DNA from: Salvia splendens
Lineage: Eukaryota > Streptophyta > Magnoliopsida > Lamiales > Lamiaceae
DNA length: 64,000 nucleotides
Assembly (NCBI RefSeq): GCF_004379255.2
Contig: NC_056037.1
Location: 10,116,902-10,180,901, forward strand
Direction of reading: 5' to 3'
This document shows positions 34,101 to 47,866 of this stretch, in pieces. The notes under the pieces were generated by a model that searched no databases, had not been told where the DNA came from, and was given only the letters and a program-made list of their open reading frames with translations. How positions within the stretch are numbered: the stretch's first letter is position 1; every line of letters begins with the position of its first letter. The position numbers were made by a program, and so were the translations under genes.

Positions 34101-35520
34101 ATGGCGACTACACTCCAACTCCCCCCATTACTGCTACCGCTTCTTCTCCTCCTCCTCCTCTCCGCCGCCTCAGATCTCTCCACCGACCGCGCCGCCCTCC
34201 TAGGCCTCCGCTCCGCCGTCGGCGGCCGCACCCTGTTCTGGAACATCACACTAACCACCCCATGCAACTGGGCGGGCGTCGGCGGAGGTGCTGGGGAAGG
34301 GGAGGTTTGGGACGGCGTACAAGGCGGTGCTGGAGGTGGGGACGGTGGTGGCAGTGAAGAGGCTCAAGGATGTGACCATTTCGGAGAAGGAGTTCAAGGA
34401 CAAGATTGATAGTGTTGGAGCTATGGATCATCTGAATTTGGTGCCTCTTAGGGCTTACTACTATAGCAGGGAGGAGAAGCTTCTTGTCTATAACTACATG
34501 CCTATGGGAAGCCTTTCTGCACTTCTACATGGTCAGCCCTCTGCCAATCTTGTCTTCATTTATATTGTTCTGATTTGCATTGTGGTGTGGATTTGTGGGA
34601 TTCAAGAAAGTGAGGATGCATGCTTGTTTGATAGTTCTTGAATTGCATTGCTGTCTTAGTTTATGGTTCTTGATTGTTTGCCAATATCTTGTGTTTAATC
34701 CTAATTAAATGCTAGTACATTACTTTGATTGAGATAGTTACCTTTTCTTTAGTGTAGCTTTATTGTAAAATGCTAGTAGTCTAATCATCACCATTTCCAA
34801 GTGTTAACTTGCTTTATGTGGAGTTGTTGACATGAATATCTATTGCTGCTGCTGTCTTGCTTTATTGTGTGTTTGGTTGGTGATGAAAATCTGTAGTGGT
34901 TCTTGTTCTTGACCAGGAATTATAAGGGAGCTGGCCTGACGCCGTTGAACTTGGCGATGAGGTCCGGCATTGCCCTTGGAGCTGGACGTGGCATCGAATA
35001 CCTCCACCAGCAAGGCCCCGGCGTCTCCCACGGCAACATAAAGTCATCCAACATCCTCCTCACCAAGTCACACGATGCACGCGTCTCAGACTTCGGCATG
35101 AACCATCTAGTCGGGCCCCCATCCTCCCCTACACGTGTTGCTGGCTACAGCGCCCCGGAGGTGACAGACCCCCGCAGAGTCTCCCAATGGGCTGATGTCG
35201 GTGTCCTCCTGCTGGAGCTGCTCACGGGGAAGGCGCCCACGCATGCCCTCTTGAATGAGGACGGTGTGGACCTGCCGCGGTGGGTGCAGTCTGTGGTTCG
35301 TGAGGAGTGGACCTCAGAGGTGTTCGACCTCGAGCTCCTCCGCCACCAGGATTTGGAGGAGGAGATGGTCCAGCTCCTCCAGCTCGGGATAGACTGCACG
35401 GCTCAGTACCCGGACAATCGGCCCTCGATCTCTCAGGTCGCAGCCGGTATCGAGGAGCTCCGGTCCTCCGGCTTGAAAGGCTTTGAAGAACAGCCTGATC
35501 AAGTGAGCGAAACAGATTGA
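34101..35520 (+). pseudogene. RLK902/RKL1-like receptor kinase with internal deletion
   Basis: Intact relatives are plasma-membrane LRR receptor-like kinases of about 640 residues. Here exon 1 starts with a signal peptide (MATTLQLPPLLLPLL) and an LRRNT cap (LLGLRSAVGGRTLFW, CNWAGV). At about 34275 it jumps straight to the kinase loop ([20 protein letters not shown]) in another frame. Roughly 300 codons holding all leucine-rich repeats and the membrane helix are gone. The kinase reads on through [20 protein letters not shown] to a donor near 34529. Exon 2 (from about 34917) has SHGNIKSSNILL, DFGMNHLVG, APEVTDPRRVSQ and GIDCTAQYPDNRPS. The splice junction seems one base off frame. The usual ADVYSFGV reads ADVGV, missing three residues. 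It cannot work as a receptor; a soluble partial kinase is conceivable only from an internal start. Confidence 0.85.
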
Positions 35521-36501
35521 TTTATAATTTAACTGATTGGTTCTAGTTGAGATTTGAAGGTAAAAAAGAGAAAGTAGCCTCAACATTTTTACTCGATCTT
35601 GATCTCTGCATGAAGTTGTTGTACTCGTTTGTTAAATTTGAGCTCTCAATTCTTGTTTGTCAGAAATATACATCAACATTACGACTGACAGAACTACCGA
35701 TTGACAAGTCCCCATACATAGTTGAATTGACGGGGTGGAAATGAATGATTTTGCCACGCCATTCGAGATATATATTTGGCGGGGAATATTTAAGGTCGCA
35801 AACAACCCAATACTTCCAACAACTATTCTATATGCACGACGAACAACACAACATCAACTACATGCATTAGGCAACGGCATAGAGGATCGCATACACTAAT
35901 GGTCACATAGATTATGTTTTTTCATTATGTGATTTGATGAAATTTGTATTTTGAACTATAAATTTAATTAAAATATTATAAAATAAGTAAGTGCGAATTA
36001 AAACAATAAAAAGAATTGTGGGTAACAAGTGACATGAGATCATAAATACTACTCCATACTAAGTGATGGCTAAAGGACCCGACCCGTGTTAATGCTATTG
36101 CTACCGAAACTTATAAAAAAATCATCGAATTTTAATGTTGCACTTCATGTTAACTAATCTGATCTCGTGTTTTAGTGCATACATATTCTTAGTGATATAA
36201 TATCTCCAATCAAGACATTTCCTTGAGGAACAAAAAATACCTTATTTCCATTTCTGGAGTAAAACCCAAAGATGAATTTCTGGAGCAAAATTCCAATTAC
36301 GGTAAGCCAAAAATTCTATTTCATCATCGGTACATTTACATTGTACACAGTATATCTCTGTCTGTATCATAAACAAGATTAATTGGCCGAGATAATCCAA
36401 AATATATTTACAAGGATCGGAAACTGGGAATCTGTTCCCCCAAGAAATCATGCATGTATGCAGGTACAAGGGAGTAGGGAAATAGAGAGATGAGATCACC
36501 G
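35521..36501. other. Spacer between convergent genes
   Basis: 3' UTR of the kinase pseudogene, AT-rich spacer and, near 36230-36500, the likely 3' UTR of the IREH1-like gene. Nothing else is recognised. Confidence 0.45.
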
Positions 36502-39500
36502 TTACGTACTGGAATTCGTAGGTGGATCATCTTTCCAACCTTTGGTGAGCAAGTCGTAGTTGATGGATGCGAGCTGGGAAAGATTCTGTAGTCACCAAAA
36601 AATGAAACCAAATGAGAAGCAAATACAGAAAGAAAGGCTGGCATTTGAGCATGAGTAAGGTACTAGCTCTTTGCATTGCAGCAAGAATCAACTTTCTTGC
36701 CGCTTGGCATTCACATAAAAAATGAGAAATAAGGGCAGAAAAAACATAGTTCCCATTTTAAATGATTGACGTTCTGGAATTCTTTTATATCGAATGCAAT
36801 CTTCATAACTAGAGAAGAAAACGTATCATTGGATTACCTTAAATGAGAAATTGCTGAATGAGTAATTGATATCATTGCTCAAGTCAAATTCAGCAAGTCC
36901 CCCACATTCATCCCCCTGCTATTGCCACCAAATTTTTAGTTAAGATGCTAGAGAAGCAACATAACACAACTAATTGGTTCCAATTATTTAAATAATGCAA
37001 GTACCACTTCTTCGCGCCTATTGCTTAGGCAACTGCTGCTACCACTTAAGCTTCCATTGTCACTGGAATCCTCAAAATCACTACCTGCATAAACATGTTC
37101 GTCTGTAGTATTCCAGGAGTAGCGACTAGTAAAGTAACTAGTATCCATTGCACCATCTGATGCAGGAACAAAAGCAGCCTGCGAGAGCACAAGAATATTA
37201 GGCATCACTGCATTTGGCAGGACAGACCAAAACGATGTTCATATACATATACAATCAAAACCTTTTGCCTAGCAAGTGTATCCCAGTTAATATCTCTGAA
37301 AAATGGATGCTCCTTGACCTGCACATTATGAATATATTTTTTTATCAGATGGATGATAGAATGCAGAAGAAATCAAATGGGACCATTACACGACATGTTA
37401 CTACCTCTGAAGCTCCTACAGCTCCAAGTCTTTGATTAGGATCTTCAGTTAATAACCTGCCAGTGGATATGAAAATGAATAAAATATCCAGATCAAAAGA
37501 TTTGTGAATGTAACATATATGCCAACCAATCTGTCGAACATGTGGTCATACTGAGATTTTGAAATTTGAATTGACAAAAAGATCATGTAAGCAGCAACTA
37601 GACAATGCAGAAGATTTTATAAATGATATCCGCACATACAGAGAACGTAAAAAAAGAACAAGCATGGTTTGAAACTCCAGAGGGGAGTTTCAAGCAGGTG
37701 AATTGAGTACTGACTCTTATTCAGAAAATCTGTGATACTAGAGTCTTCATAACATGAACTAACAAAGACAAGCAACTTAATAGGAAGAAACTTTAAAAGC
37801 AGAAATGCTTTTAGGCACGGTATGCATACTGTCCTTGCATCAGAAAGAGTAGAAACAGATACAATGATTTTCTTACCTATCGATCAAATCAAATGCCTCG
37901 TAGCTCATTTCATCAGGCACCTCAGGCCAAGGGATCTTCCGATTCAGAATGTTGTCAAATATTTTCTACAAAGAAAGTTAAAAACAAGAAATGTAGTTTT
38001 AGGACCCTGTATGAGGAGTAGCATAGCAAACCAAAATAAATGGATGGCCTATTCTCTTCAAAAGTCGAAATGATAATCAGGGTGATTTATAAATGATAGA
38101 TTTTCTTGTAAAGGGGAGGCAGAGGATGATTTCTATTTAATCAGGGTCAATTGGGGGACATGAGTTATCTTGTTGAGAAATTACATTCCCGGTTAAATGT
38201 TTTTATAATTTGAATAAATAAGAAACACAGTCATGTTTCCTCAATCAGGTCTCACAAGAATTGGCATTCTTTGCTCAATGGTGCTATAAGCTCATCAGTT
38301 TTAAAGGTGGACATGTAAAATAACTGGTGGACTCGAAGTCATTTGATTTTTATGTGATCATTATATTTTATATAGAGAGATGTTGGAACCCCAAAATAAT
38401 ATCACAAGCACTAAAAAAACATCTTAGGAGGTGAATCACTATGCATAAAAAATGTAAGAGTATGATATTATCCAAAAACTAGATTGCAAAGAATGTGTTT
38501 TGTTGATTATGCAAAAAGTTGACAGTCAAAGAGGGAGCCCAGTGACATCCCTAAATTTCATGCAGAAGCATCTCATACATTTGTTTGTTCTAGGTTTCCA
38601 ATCTACAAATACACGAATTCAAACTCAGATATGCACATTACCTGAGTCCAGCTAAACTCCGAGAAATAAAAAGTTCTACCATTCGGCATAAGTGGAAAAA
38701 AAATCACAACAACGCAGATGATTAAACAACATAGATATGATATATGAGCTCAAGATGACCTAAAATATCCTCAGATGTATAATGCACATTCCTATACTCC
38801 ACGTAGAATTCTCAGCCATAAACCCAAAAAGAAGAATGTCTACGAATGAAAGTACATATAAAGCTATGATGGAGAAGATAGGATCAAAATTGAACAATAT
38901 AATAACCTGAGGGTGCTCAGCATTGAAAGGAGGGATGCCAACAATCAACTCGAATAATATAACTCCCACAGACCACCAATCAGCAGTAAATCCTGAAGAA
39001 GGGCGCACATAAACAATATAGTTATGCATTTCAAATCAACAAGTTATATGCAAGATATAAATGAGAAAATCTCACTTGGAAAAATAAAATCTTAAAAATA
39101 CCAAAAGGAGAAAAGATGCTAGAACTCATCAGTCGACAATGTTTATAATATAAAAAAACTGAGTAAAGATGAACAAACTGCAAATAGTTCAATTCAATAC
39201 CTGGACCCCTAGTGGAGAACTCTTACTTCACAGAAATACTACTAATTTAAATTAATTCTAAAGTACAACACATTGACAAGCTTCGTTTCTAAAGAAAGCA
39301 AGGAATGCCACAGTCTCATTCTTTTCTTCTCTCTGCATTTTCTAATCATAAGCAGTACTAGTAGGTAATGATACCACTTTAGCAAGAACTACACTGGCAA
39401 AGATATTCTGCTTCATTTTAGCTGGTGCTCAGATTATCCTAATGAAATTGGTGTGGCACTTCTATGTACTTAATAAAACCAAAAATGAAATAGGAAAAGT

Positions 39501-42500
39501 TGCACCAACCATGCCCAGTTCCAAGAAGAATCTCAGGTGCTAAGTAATCTGGGGTACCCACAGCAGACCGCTTTTTACGCCTTTTTTGTTGATGCTCCGA
39601 AGCAGATAATGGTGGTTCGTCTTCATCCATTAAAGATGTTCCACTGACGGCCGGACCCGACAAATCATCAGTGGCAGTGCTGTTGATAAGACCCACTTTT
39701 GATAGTCCAAAGTCTGTTAACTGTTCACATTGTTAGCAAGAGTCTTTGTACCTCAGAATGCAAGAATCATGAGGTTCCCTTACATATAATTATGACATGA
39801 CACAAGTTCCATGTGCTTCAGTTGTCACATTATAATTTCCTGTGAGAACTCCTACGTTTGATGTTTATAAAACCATAAATAAAATTTAATTCAAAGTTTA
39901 TCGTATGACAGTATAGTGCTCATGAGTTGTTAAAAGTAAATTATTTTCTTAAAACAACAATTCAAGCAACCTACATATAAAATTTGAAAACAAATCAATT
40001 CCCCAGTTTCTGACAAATTCTATGTTAACCTATAATGCTCAAATACACGATAGTTGTGTGCGTGCAAGGCCAGTGATATAATAGTTACACAATCAAATAA
40101 AAGTTCACTAATGGAATCATAAATCAACAGGCAAACCAATAGAAGAAACATCCAGAGGCAAAAGTTAAGTAAATCTATGAGAATTTAACATAAAAGCATA
40201 AAATGACTATCGGGAAATGGGAAAACCTTTATATGGCCATCATGTGCAATTAACAAATTATCTGGTTTCAGATCACGGTGAACCACGCGTAGAGAATGCA
40301 GATACTCCAAAGCAAGCACCTATTCATTATTGTAGGCGAATCATGTCTTTTAGTTACCCTGTTACCCAGGTATAAGGAAACGGATAAGTGGAAAAGGTCG
40401 CAAAAGAAACTTACAACTTCAGCAATATATATGCGAGCAACATCTTCATCCAAGCAACCTAGATTTCTCAACATGGAATAAAGATCTCCCCCATTCAAGT
40501 ACTCCATTACCAGATACAGATTATCACGACAAGTGAATGAATAGAAGAAGCGGACCTAGGAAATCAGATATAATTTTAAAATGAGATAGATGATCATAAC
40601 ACATAATTAGAGCAAATCATGATAATACATATATGGCTCACCACAAAAGGATTGCGAACAGATATCAATATATCACGTTCTGCTAAAATACTCTCCACTG
40701 CATTCTTGCGAATCATATCTGCTTTTTTAAGAACCTGCAGAATAGATAAATTAGGTACATCAAGCTACTCTGTTAGTTCAATATTATCCTTCCTATATTT
40801 TTATCTGCACTATCTAAAAACCAGATATGCTCTGGTATTATATACCCTATATGTAGAAGTTTTCCACATACCTTTATTGCAAATAGATCTCCTGTTGTTC
40901 TCTTTTTTGCCAGGAACACCCGACCAAATGCACCACGACTGATTGGTTTTATGATCTCAAAGTCATCTATCGAGGTACGGTCTTTGGAAGAATGAACTGG
41001 GCTACTTCGTAGACTACGCAAAACATCATCTTCCAGCGGAGCATCTTCATCAATCACAGTGCTTGTTATATCAACTTTATCATCATCGACTAGTTCACAT
41101 AGTTGTAGATACTTCTCCCTGGGTGATTTAATAAATTATCAGAATGGTTACTCCATAACTAGTCTAAAACAATGTTCAAACAAGATCTCTAACTTGCCTG
41201 ATTAATTTCTCAATACGAGCTCCAAAGGTCTCTACCGTTAGGGAGTCAAACTTCCTACGTTCCGTGACAACTTTCAAGTCTTCAAGACAAGAAAGCAGGT
41301 ACTGCAAAGAGCGATCATCATCCAAAGGGGTGTTTGCTACACATTTAGTGATATCAGCGAGTTCATTCATCTGCATTGGCCAAAAGTCCATATGATATTG
41401 TTGACAGATATTGTTAAAAATATTAGTATTCTGTCCCACATCGGTGATGTGGCATAGCCTAGCTTAGTGTTTTGTACTATATATATGTGGCATGTGTTGA
41501 GTAATAAAATACACCAAATACACTACTACTTTCTCTACTATGTCTATTTACTTTTCCGCTTTATTCTCATTCCCAGTTCTGGCGGAAATCGCCCCCTAGC
41601 ACCTCAACTAGGGTTTATCTTGTTCTTCATAATCCTTCGAGTGCTCTATTGCTGATCGATATGATACAACATCCTATCAATTGGTGCTCTCATTGATTAC
41701 TCTTCCTCCATCAAAATTGATCTCTCGAAATCAATCAATCTTCCTCACGCCAGTTCACACAAATCATTCTGCACTATTATGGTTCTGCTATACCACTCTT
41801 TCCGAAATTACAGTTCTGCTATGCTCTACTCCGCTACTCTGCCCAAACTACGGTTTTTACGTTACTGCATTCTGCGCTATTATTTGCATGCTGTTCTACT
41901 CCTGCTCCGTTGCTCTGCGCTATTATCTGCCTGCGCTCTTGCTTGCTTTTTATCTACCTGTGCTCTGACTCTTGCAGTTATTATTCTACTCCTCTACACC
42001 TACTCTGCTACAACTGTCACTACTACCCTGCATCTACTACTTCTGCTCTACAGTTGCTACTCTGCTACAACTGTCACTGCCCTGCATCTGCTACTTTTGC
42101 TACAGTTGCAACAACTGCCATAAAGCTGCTACTCCTGCTACTCCGCTACAGCTGATACTAACTACCATGCATCTGCTACTCCTGCTACTCCGCTACAGCT
42201 GATACTAACTACCATGCATCTGCTACTCTGCTACAGTTGCTACTACTGCTCTGCATCTGCTACTTCTGCCCTATAGCTGCTACTCTGCTACAGCTACTAC
42301 TACTCTGCCTTGCAACTCTACTTATGCAATAGCTGCAACTACTACTGCCCTATAGTTTCGGCTAGTACTATTGCTGCCGATGTTTGAGAAAAAACATTTT
42401 TGAGAACTTTGTACCAAGCTGGACAATATAGATGTTCCCGCTTGAGGGGGAGTGTTAAGAATATTAGTATTCTGTCCCACATCGATGATGTGACATAGCC

Positions 42501-45500
42501 TAGCTTAGTGTTTTGTACTATATATATGTGGCCTGTGTTGAGTAATAAAATACAACAAATACACTACTACTTTTACTTTCTCTACTATGTCTATTTACTT
42601 TTCCGCTTATATCTATATTTTACTGTTCTACAGATATGGTTAGCAAAAGTGTCAAAATTATCTAGCAAAGAATTGAAAGCTAATATACAACTATGTTACT
42701 ACATCATAGTGCATAAGACCGGTATACTATACTTCTTAATTCTTATCGCATTAAAGCTGATTATCACTAAAGCATAGGCCCTATACTACATAAAGAATAG
42801 TTCCATAAAAGTTTAAGGATTAAGATAAAAAAAACTTAAGTTTTAAATGGAAGAAAGAGCAAGAGAGCAAGAGAACAGGGGAAAAAAATAAACTCACTGA
42901 CTTGTAATTTTGAAATTGAGTTAACAAGACCCCTAATCCTCTGAGCAAAATATTTTTAACTTAAAACATTCAAAGGCATGATATCTATGCTAGCCTAAGG
43001 CATGTAGTCCATTTGAGTGGAAAAGCATGCCCAACCCTTATACAATGCATATCTTGATGGATCCTCCAATGACATGCAACAAAATAACTGGATGCAATAG
43101 ACTATCGTATATTTACCAGAACAACAAGAAATCATTGCATTTTAATAGTTAACTTCCCATTCAAAAGCAGATGTCAAGATAATTATGTTACAAAAAATGA
43201 AAGACGAATGGAGACTGTAGAACAAAGCCAAGAAGGATGATTGCCATGGTAAGCTCAATAAGAAATTAAGATGCATCAGTTTCATCTGAATCTAAGAGGT
43301 GATGGTCAATTATAATTGTTCAAGCTAAAAAGACACAGTAGAAAAAAGATAATAGCAATAAATTATTGCAAGCCGGTGATATACCTGAGGAAGATCACCA
43401 TGTTCAGAGAAAGCACCTTTTCCAGACAATAGCAAGTCTATTGGGCTCGTGCGTGGTGTCATTAATGGTGACCTAGGAGTCATGCTGCCTGCTGATGATG
43501 TTGTCATTCCTTGATCAGACTTTGGACCAAATCGAGTTTTACATGACATGGAAGTTTTCATATCATCCGTGGTACTATTATCGGGTTCAGCAAAACAGTC
43601 TAGCATATCTTCAGAGCCCCTGCGGGACCAGTCACTATATTTTGGAGAAAGAAGCTCGGACTCTTCAGTCACACTTGAGTTAGATACTTTAGCACCATCT
43701 GGGCTTACAGCACCATGTTGCATGTCCTTTGTTGAAAAAGATTCCATCAGTTTCTCAAGAGTTTCAGCAATTCTAGTGAGGCGCTCATTGACTCTTAGAC
43801 CCTTTTGATCACATCGATCGGCAATGGCACATATTCTAGAGTGGTCTTCAACATGCAAAGTAGGAACCTCCTCCTCACAAATGCGACATATTATTGAACT
43901 TTCATCAGATACACTTGGCTGATCTCCCCAATACCCCCAGGAGGGTTTTTGTTGGTGCTTAGGATTTATGGATGTGGCATGTGCATCTTTAGAAGAGGGA
44001 AGCTCGGGCACCTTGTCAGTAGCTAGCTCAGCATCACTGATTCCTCTACTACCTAGTGTTTTTGAAGCTTGCATGATACTGTCACTACTCTCCTCCTTTA
44101 CAGAGGCAGCTTGTTTTGGGCTTTTCCCAGAAGGAGAAGGAAATTTCTTCCAAGATGCCATCCTGTTTCTACTGGCAGCAGAGTCCAGGTTCTTTGTGGC
44201 TTCAGCAAGCAAAGGTTGTAAATTTACTGGTACAGCATGGTCTTTCTTCCATTCTGATTGCTCTTGACTGTAAAACTTCCTTGTAGATGTAGGCTTACTA
44301 ACTTTTAAATCTATTGGATGCATTTCTTCTTTCTCTGGACCTTGAGGAACTTGTTTATCTGCTGTCTGTAGCGATTGACGAATAGGGAATACATGCTCAT
44401 CCTCAGCCAACCCACTTTCTTTGTGAAATTGCAACAATCTAGTGCATCTGGTGAGAATAAAAAGGATTCGGGTATGAAGTTGCTTTAACATGCCCATGGG
44501 AAGTTCCTGACGACTGTCATCCAATTCTTGCACTATTCCTTCACATTGTAGCCAAAATTCACCAGAAGAACTCATAGCACAAGTCCGAGCCAGAACCAGC
44601 AAGTCCTCTATAGTCTCCTGCCAATCCGGATGAGTTTCGGCATTCTTTTCAAGAATTCCTACCAAATCTGCTGCAAAAATATGCAGATCGGCATCCACTT
44701 CTTCCTTTGCTTTGTCAAACTTAGTTCTTATCATAGCCAAAACCTCCTGTTTTAATTATTAAGTATCCATGAAAATCCAGAAGTAAAATAATCAAAAAGT
44801 CTTTTGTAGAGTAATTATTACCTCCAAATTATTTAATCTTCGAGGCTTCCAAAATGGGTAAGGACGTACACCTTTAGAATTCAACTCATGAGAGAAACTC
44901 TTGATATCACCAGGAAACCTCTTCCTAGGAACACTTGTAACACGGAGTATGGCTTGAAAACGTGGTGACTCAGACTCTTTTGGATTATCACAATCATATG
45001 TCTACATAAGCATTAAAAATTAGCTAGTTTGCAGACGTAGATGCAAATCTAAATTCAACTGGAAATTTAGAATTGGATGCTTTGTAACATCAAAGAAAAT
45101 ACACCCTTTCACCTTCATCTCAGGAGTACATGCATCTGAATTCCTGAGAGCTCCAGATTCATCCCATGATGAGCCAAATTGGCCTGAATAAGCCCAAGTG
45201 AAAGATGATGAATGCAGACTTTCCAATAAGAGGTTTTAATCAAAAGATGTTTTCAACATATTCCTTTATTATAATCATTCCTTCAACACAGTTCACATAA
45301 AGTAACATATCTTAGAAGGCCACATATGCCCAAGGTGTTTTCCATTATGGACACTATGGACGCAACAGGCTTGAGTGCCTGGACTCCACATGAGCATGAA
45401 GAAAAACAACAGAACAGGAGAAGATTGAAAAGTAAGCTACATAATGAAAAAAGGCAGTAATCTTTCAAGATTGCCTAGAAAGGTGCTATGTTGTAATTTA

Positions 45501-47866
45501 CAAATGAGTATTTTGCACAATAATTGTGGATCTCCAGTCACTTGTAGTGTGAAAAACTGAGCCACTAGTGCATATCATTAGTTATCTTCACTTTGAAAGA
45601 TAATAAGGTCCTGGTAAAAGCATTGATTAGGAATAGACATAAGTACCTTCTTCATAGTACTATTTTGATTTTTTTCGACAATTCTCGCTTACATATTTAC
45701 CTTGAATGCTAACACCTTATAATATGCCAATCATGTGAACATGTTTCTTAACCAATACCTGTTGTCATTGAGTTTATTTGAAAGAGAAGGTATCCTTACA
45801 ATCATTGTTAAGACCATCACCTAGATAAACTTGTACACAAACTATTTACTAGATTAAACTTGGTATGACTTGCCAAGTTACTTACAGCTTACTTTCTAAA
45901 ACCAAGATGTGATTTTCCTTATAGATTCATTCTACTAGACCCTCAAGACTTTACATATTACACAACTATTAGCATTTAGCACATGAGAGTTGGTAACCTC
46001 CTAAGCATCCTCTAATGTTATATACTCCTACATTATACTCTAAATGAGGGAGTGATATGCTAATCGCATGATTCCATCATTTGACCTACTACTGTATTTA
46101 AGCAAAGTAAAGATATGATTTTGACATATTTTTCTCTAAAGTAAAGATATGATTTTGACATATTTTTCTTCTAAGTTTGTCTTAACTGACAATCTGGCCT
46201 GACAGTTGCTTTTAAGAAACCAATGTCAGTCTTGAGAATAAGAAGATTTGAGTGGTTGAGATGGTTTAGAAACCCAATCAGACAAATAAACCAAAATCCA
46301 ATGCTAGTTGATCCTTGTTTAAATTTCTAGAATAAATGGGGTAAAGTCCAGGTAATCCAGTCAAAAAGTTCAAAACCAGTCAACTAGTCAAGAAATTTGA
46401 CTTGAGTCAATTCTTTGCCATCTAGAATTCTAAAGGGAACGAGAAACTATTCTATGTTTCTCATGATTTAACTTAGCTGCAAAAGGTGGATTTCCACTTT
46501 AAACTAATTATAAAAAATGTGCAGAATAAAATATGAATTAAAAAAATCTTGTTTATTTTGGTTTATATATTAAGATATGATTGGCTTAAATTAGCTCTTC
46601 CTTTCATTACATGTTATGAAGGTAGCTGCTTTTGATTCTACATATGATGCAAAGGGCTTCAGAGAGACCTGGGGACCCATTAAAACTATTTGTTACTTAT
46701 CACGCAGGGGGAAATTGAAATATCGGTGGTTGACCCCAACTAATCTTAGATGTCAAAGCAGTGTTATCCAATACTACTTTTATATTAACTGTGGTTTAAG
46801 ATGCCTTCTAAAGTTGCTGCAGAACTAGATCAATGCTCTTTATTTGTACATTTCCTTGTATGTTAACTGAAAAATAGCCAAATCAATAATTGTGCCATAC
46901 CAAAGTAAAGGCATGCATTCACTTGTGTGTGTAAGACTAAGAATAATAATTGGCCAAATAATGCATTTTTCTATGAGACTATCACCAGCTACACATAATA
47001 GGTGCTAAATAATGAAAGAAGAAGAACATATCAATTCCATTTTACCAGATTTAGCAAACTCATGCATTTTTTCGAATCAATTTGACCACATGTGATTTAG
47101 ACCAAATCATGCACTTTTCGAATGATACTAAAGAAGCAAATAAATCATCTTCCCAAGTAATATGTTCGATAAATCAATTCCAAACCTAAAATGATGAATG
47201 GAACCAAGCATCAAGAAATGACAGCATACCGGTAGCTCCGGATGAAGATTCAGCATTCTGGAGGCGCGATCGTTCCTGCACCTGGAGCACATGAGGGCTC
47301 TGATCCCTAGATGCCCCACTCTCCGTGGACATGGTGTCCGAATTACTCCCATTATCCGCATTCTCAAGAAACGATTTGTCCTTCTTCCTTCCGCCATCAT
47401 TGCCACCAATGCCCAACGGCCGCGATAAGTTACTAGCACCCAAAGAAACGCCCTTCTCCCTGCTCCCGAAGTTGAAGAAACTCTCCTGCGGCAGCGGCCC
47501 TGATCGCGTCTTTATCTTGTTGAGCCCCAGCGACGAAGCCACAATTGGGGACACAGACAACGAGGCCGGTCCCGCCTCCTCCAATTTCCTCAGCTGCGAC
47601 GGAGACGCTGAGAAGCTCGATGTGGCCTTGCTAGGATTGGGCGATTCTTTCCCCTTCAACGGGGCCTTCTTCTTCAGAAGGCTTTTGGCTGCGCTTTTAG
47701 GCGTGCTGGCGGCGGAGGACGCAGGAGAGCTGTCTTTGGACTTCTTCTTATCGGATCGGATAGGCGAATTGGAGTTGGAGCCGAAAGATCGCGGGCTGTT
47801 GGATGATCCATCTGGGCTTGAAGTGTCGGATTTTTTGGAAGAGAAAAATCTGCCCTTGAACACCAT
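36502..47866 (-). CDS. IREH1-like AGC protein kinase
   Basis: INCOMPLETE ROOT HAIR ELONGATION-type Ser/Thr kinases are large plant AGC kinases. Seventeen exons join in frame to 1,276 residues: 47866-47230, 45183-45113, 45001-44822, 44746-43385, 41370-41198, 41118-40872, 40734-40642, 40555-40415, 40319-40227, 39720-39510, 38992-38907, 37965-37877, 37456-37405, 37318-37262, 37178-37005, 36918-36838, 36585-36502. The N-terminus [20 protein letters not shown] is a Ser-rich disordered region. A zinc-binding segment [20 protein letters not shown] sits in exon 4. The kinase has [27 protein letters not shown] with a long insert, [14 protein letters not shown] and [14 protein letters not shown], then an AGC tail with [15 protein letters not shown]. 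Intron 5 uses a GC donor (CAG|GCAAGT). Exon 16 has tandem acceptors (TAGCAG). Introns 1 and 4 are long, and intron 4 holds an LTR element. Confidence 0.93.
41412..42632 (+). mobile_element. Small non-coding LTR element in intron 4 of the IREH1-like gene
   Basis: Direct repeats begin TGTTAA at 41412 and 42453 and share AATATTAGTATTCTGTCCCA and about 150 further bases. A purine tract TTGAGGGGGAG (42442-42452) precedes the right copy. The right copy ends TTCTACA at 42632. GATAT flanks both sides (41407-41411 and 42633-42637). The interior holds only repeats of CTGCTACTCTGCTAC type. The end of the left LTR is uncertain: a PBS-like TTGGTGCTCTCATTGA lies at about 41687, beyond the part shared by both LTRs, so the right LTR may have lost its tail. 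It lies antisense to the kinase gene. Confidence 0.75.

Noticed and set aside
41681..42202. Several overlapping plus-strand frames rich in Leu, Cys, Tyr and Thr
   Set aside because: They lie in the CTGCTAC-repeat core of the LTR element and read open in more than one frame because of the repeat.
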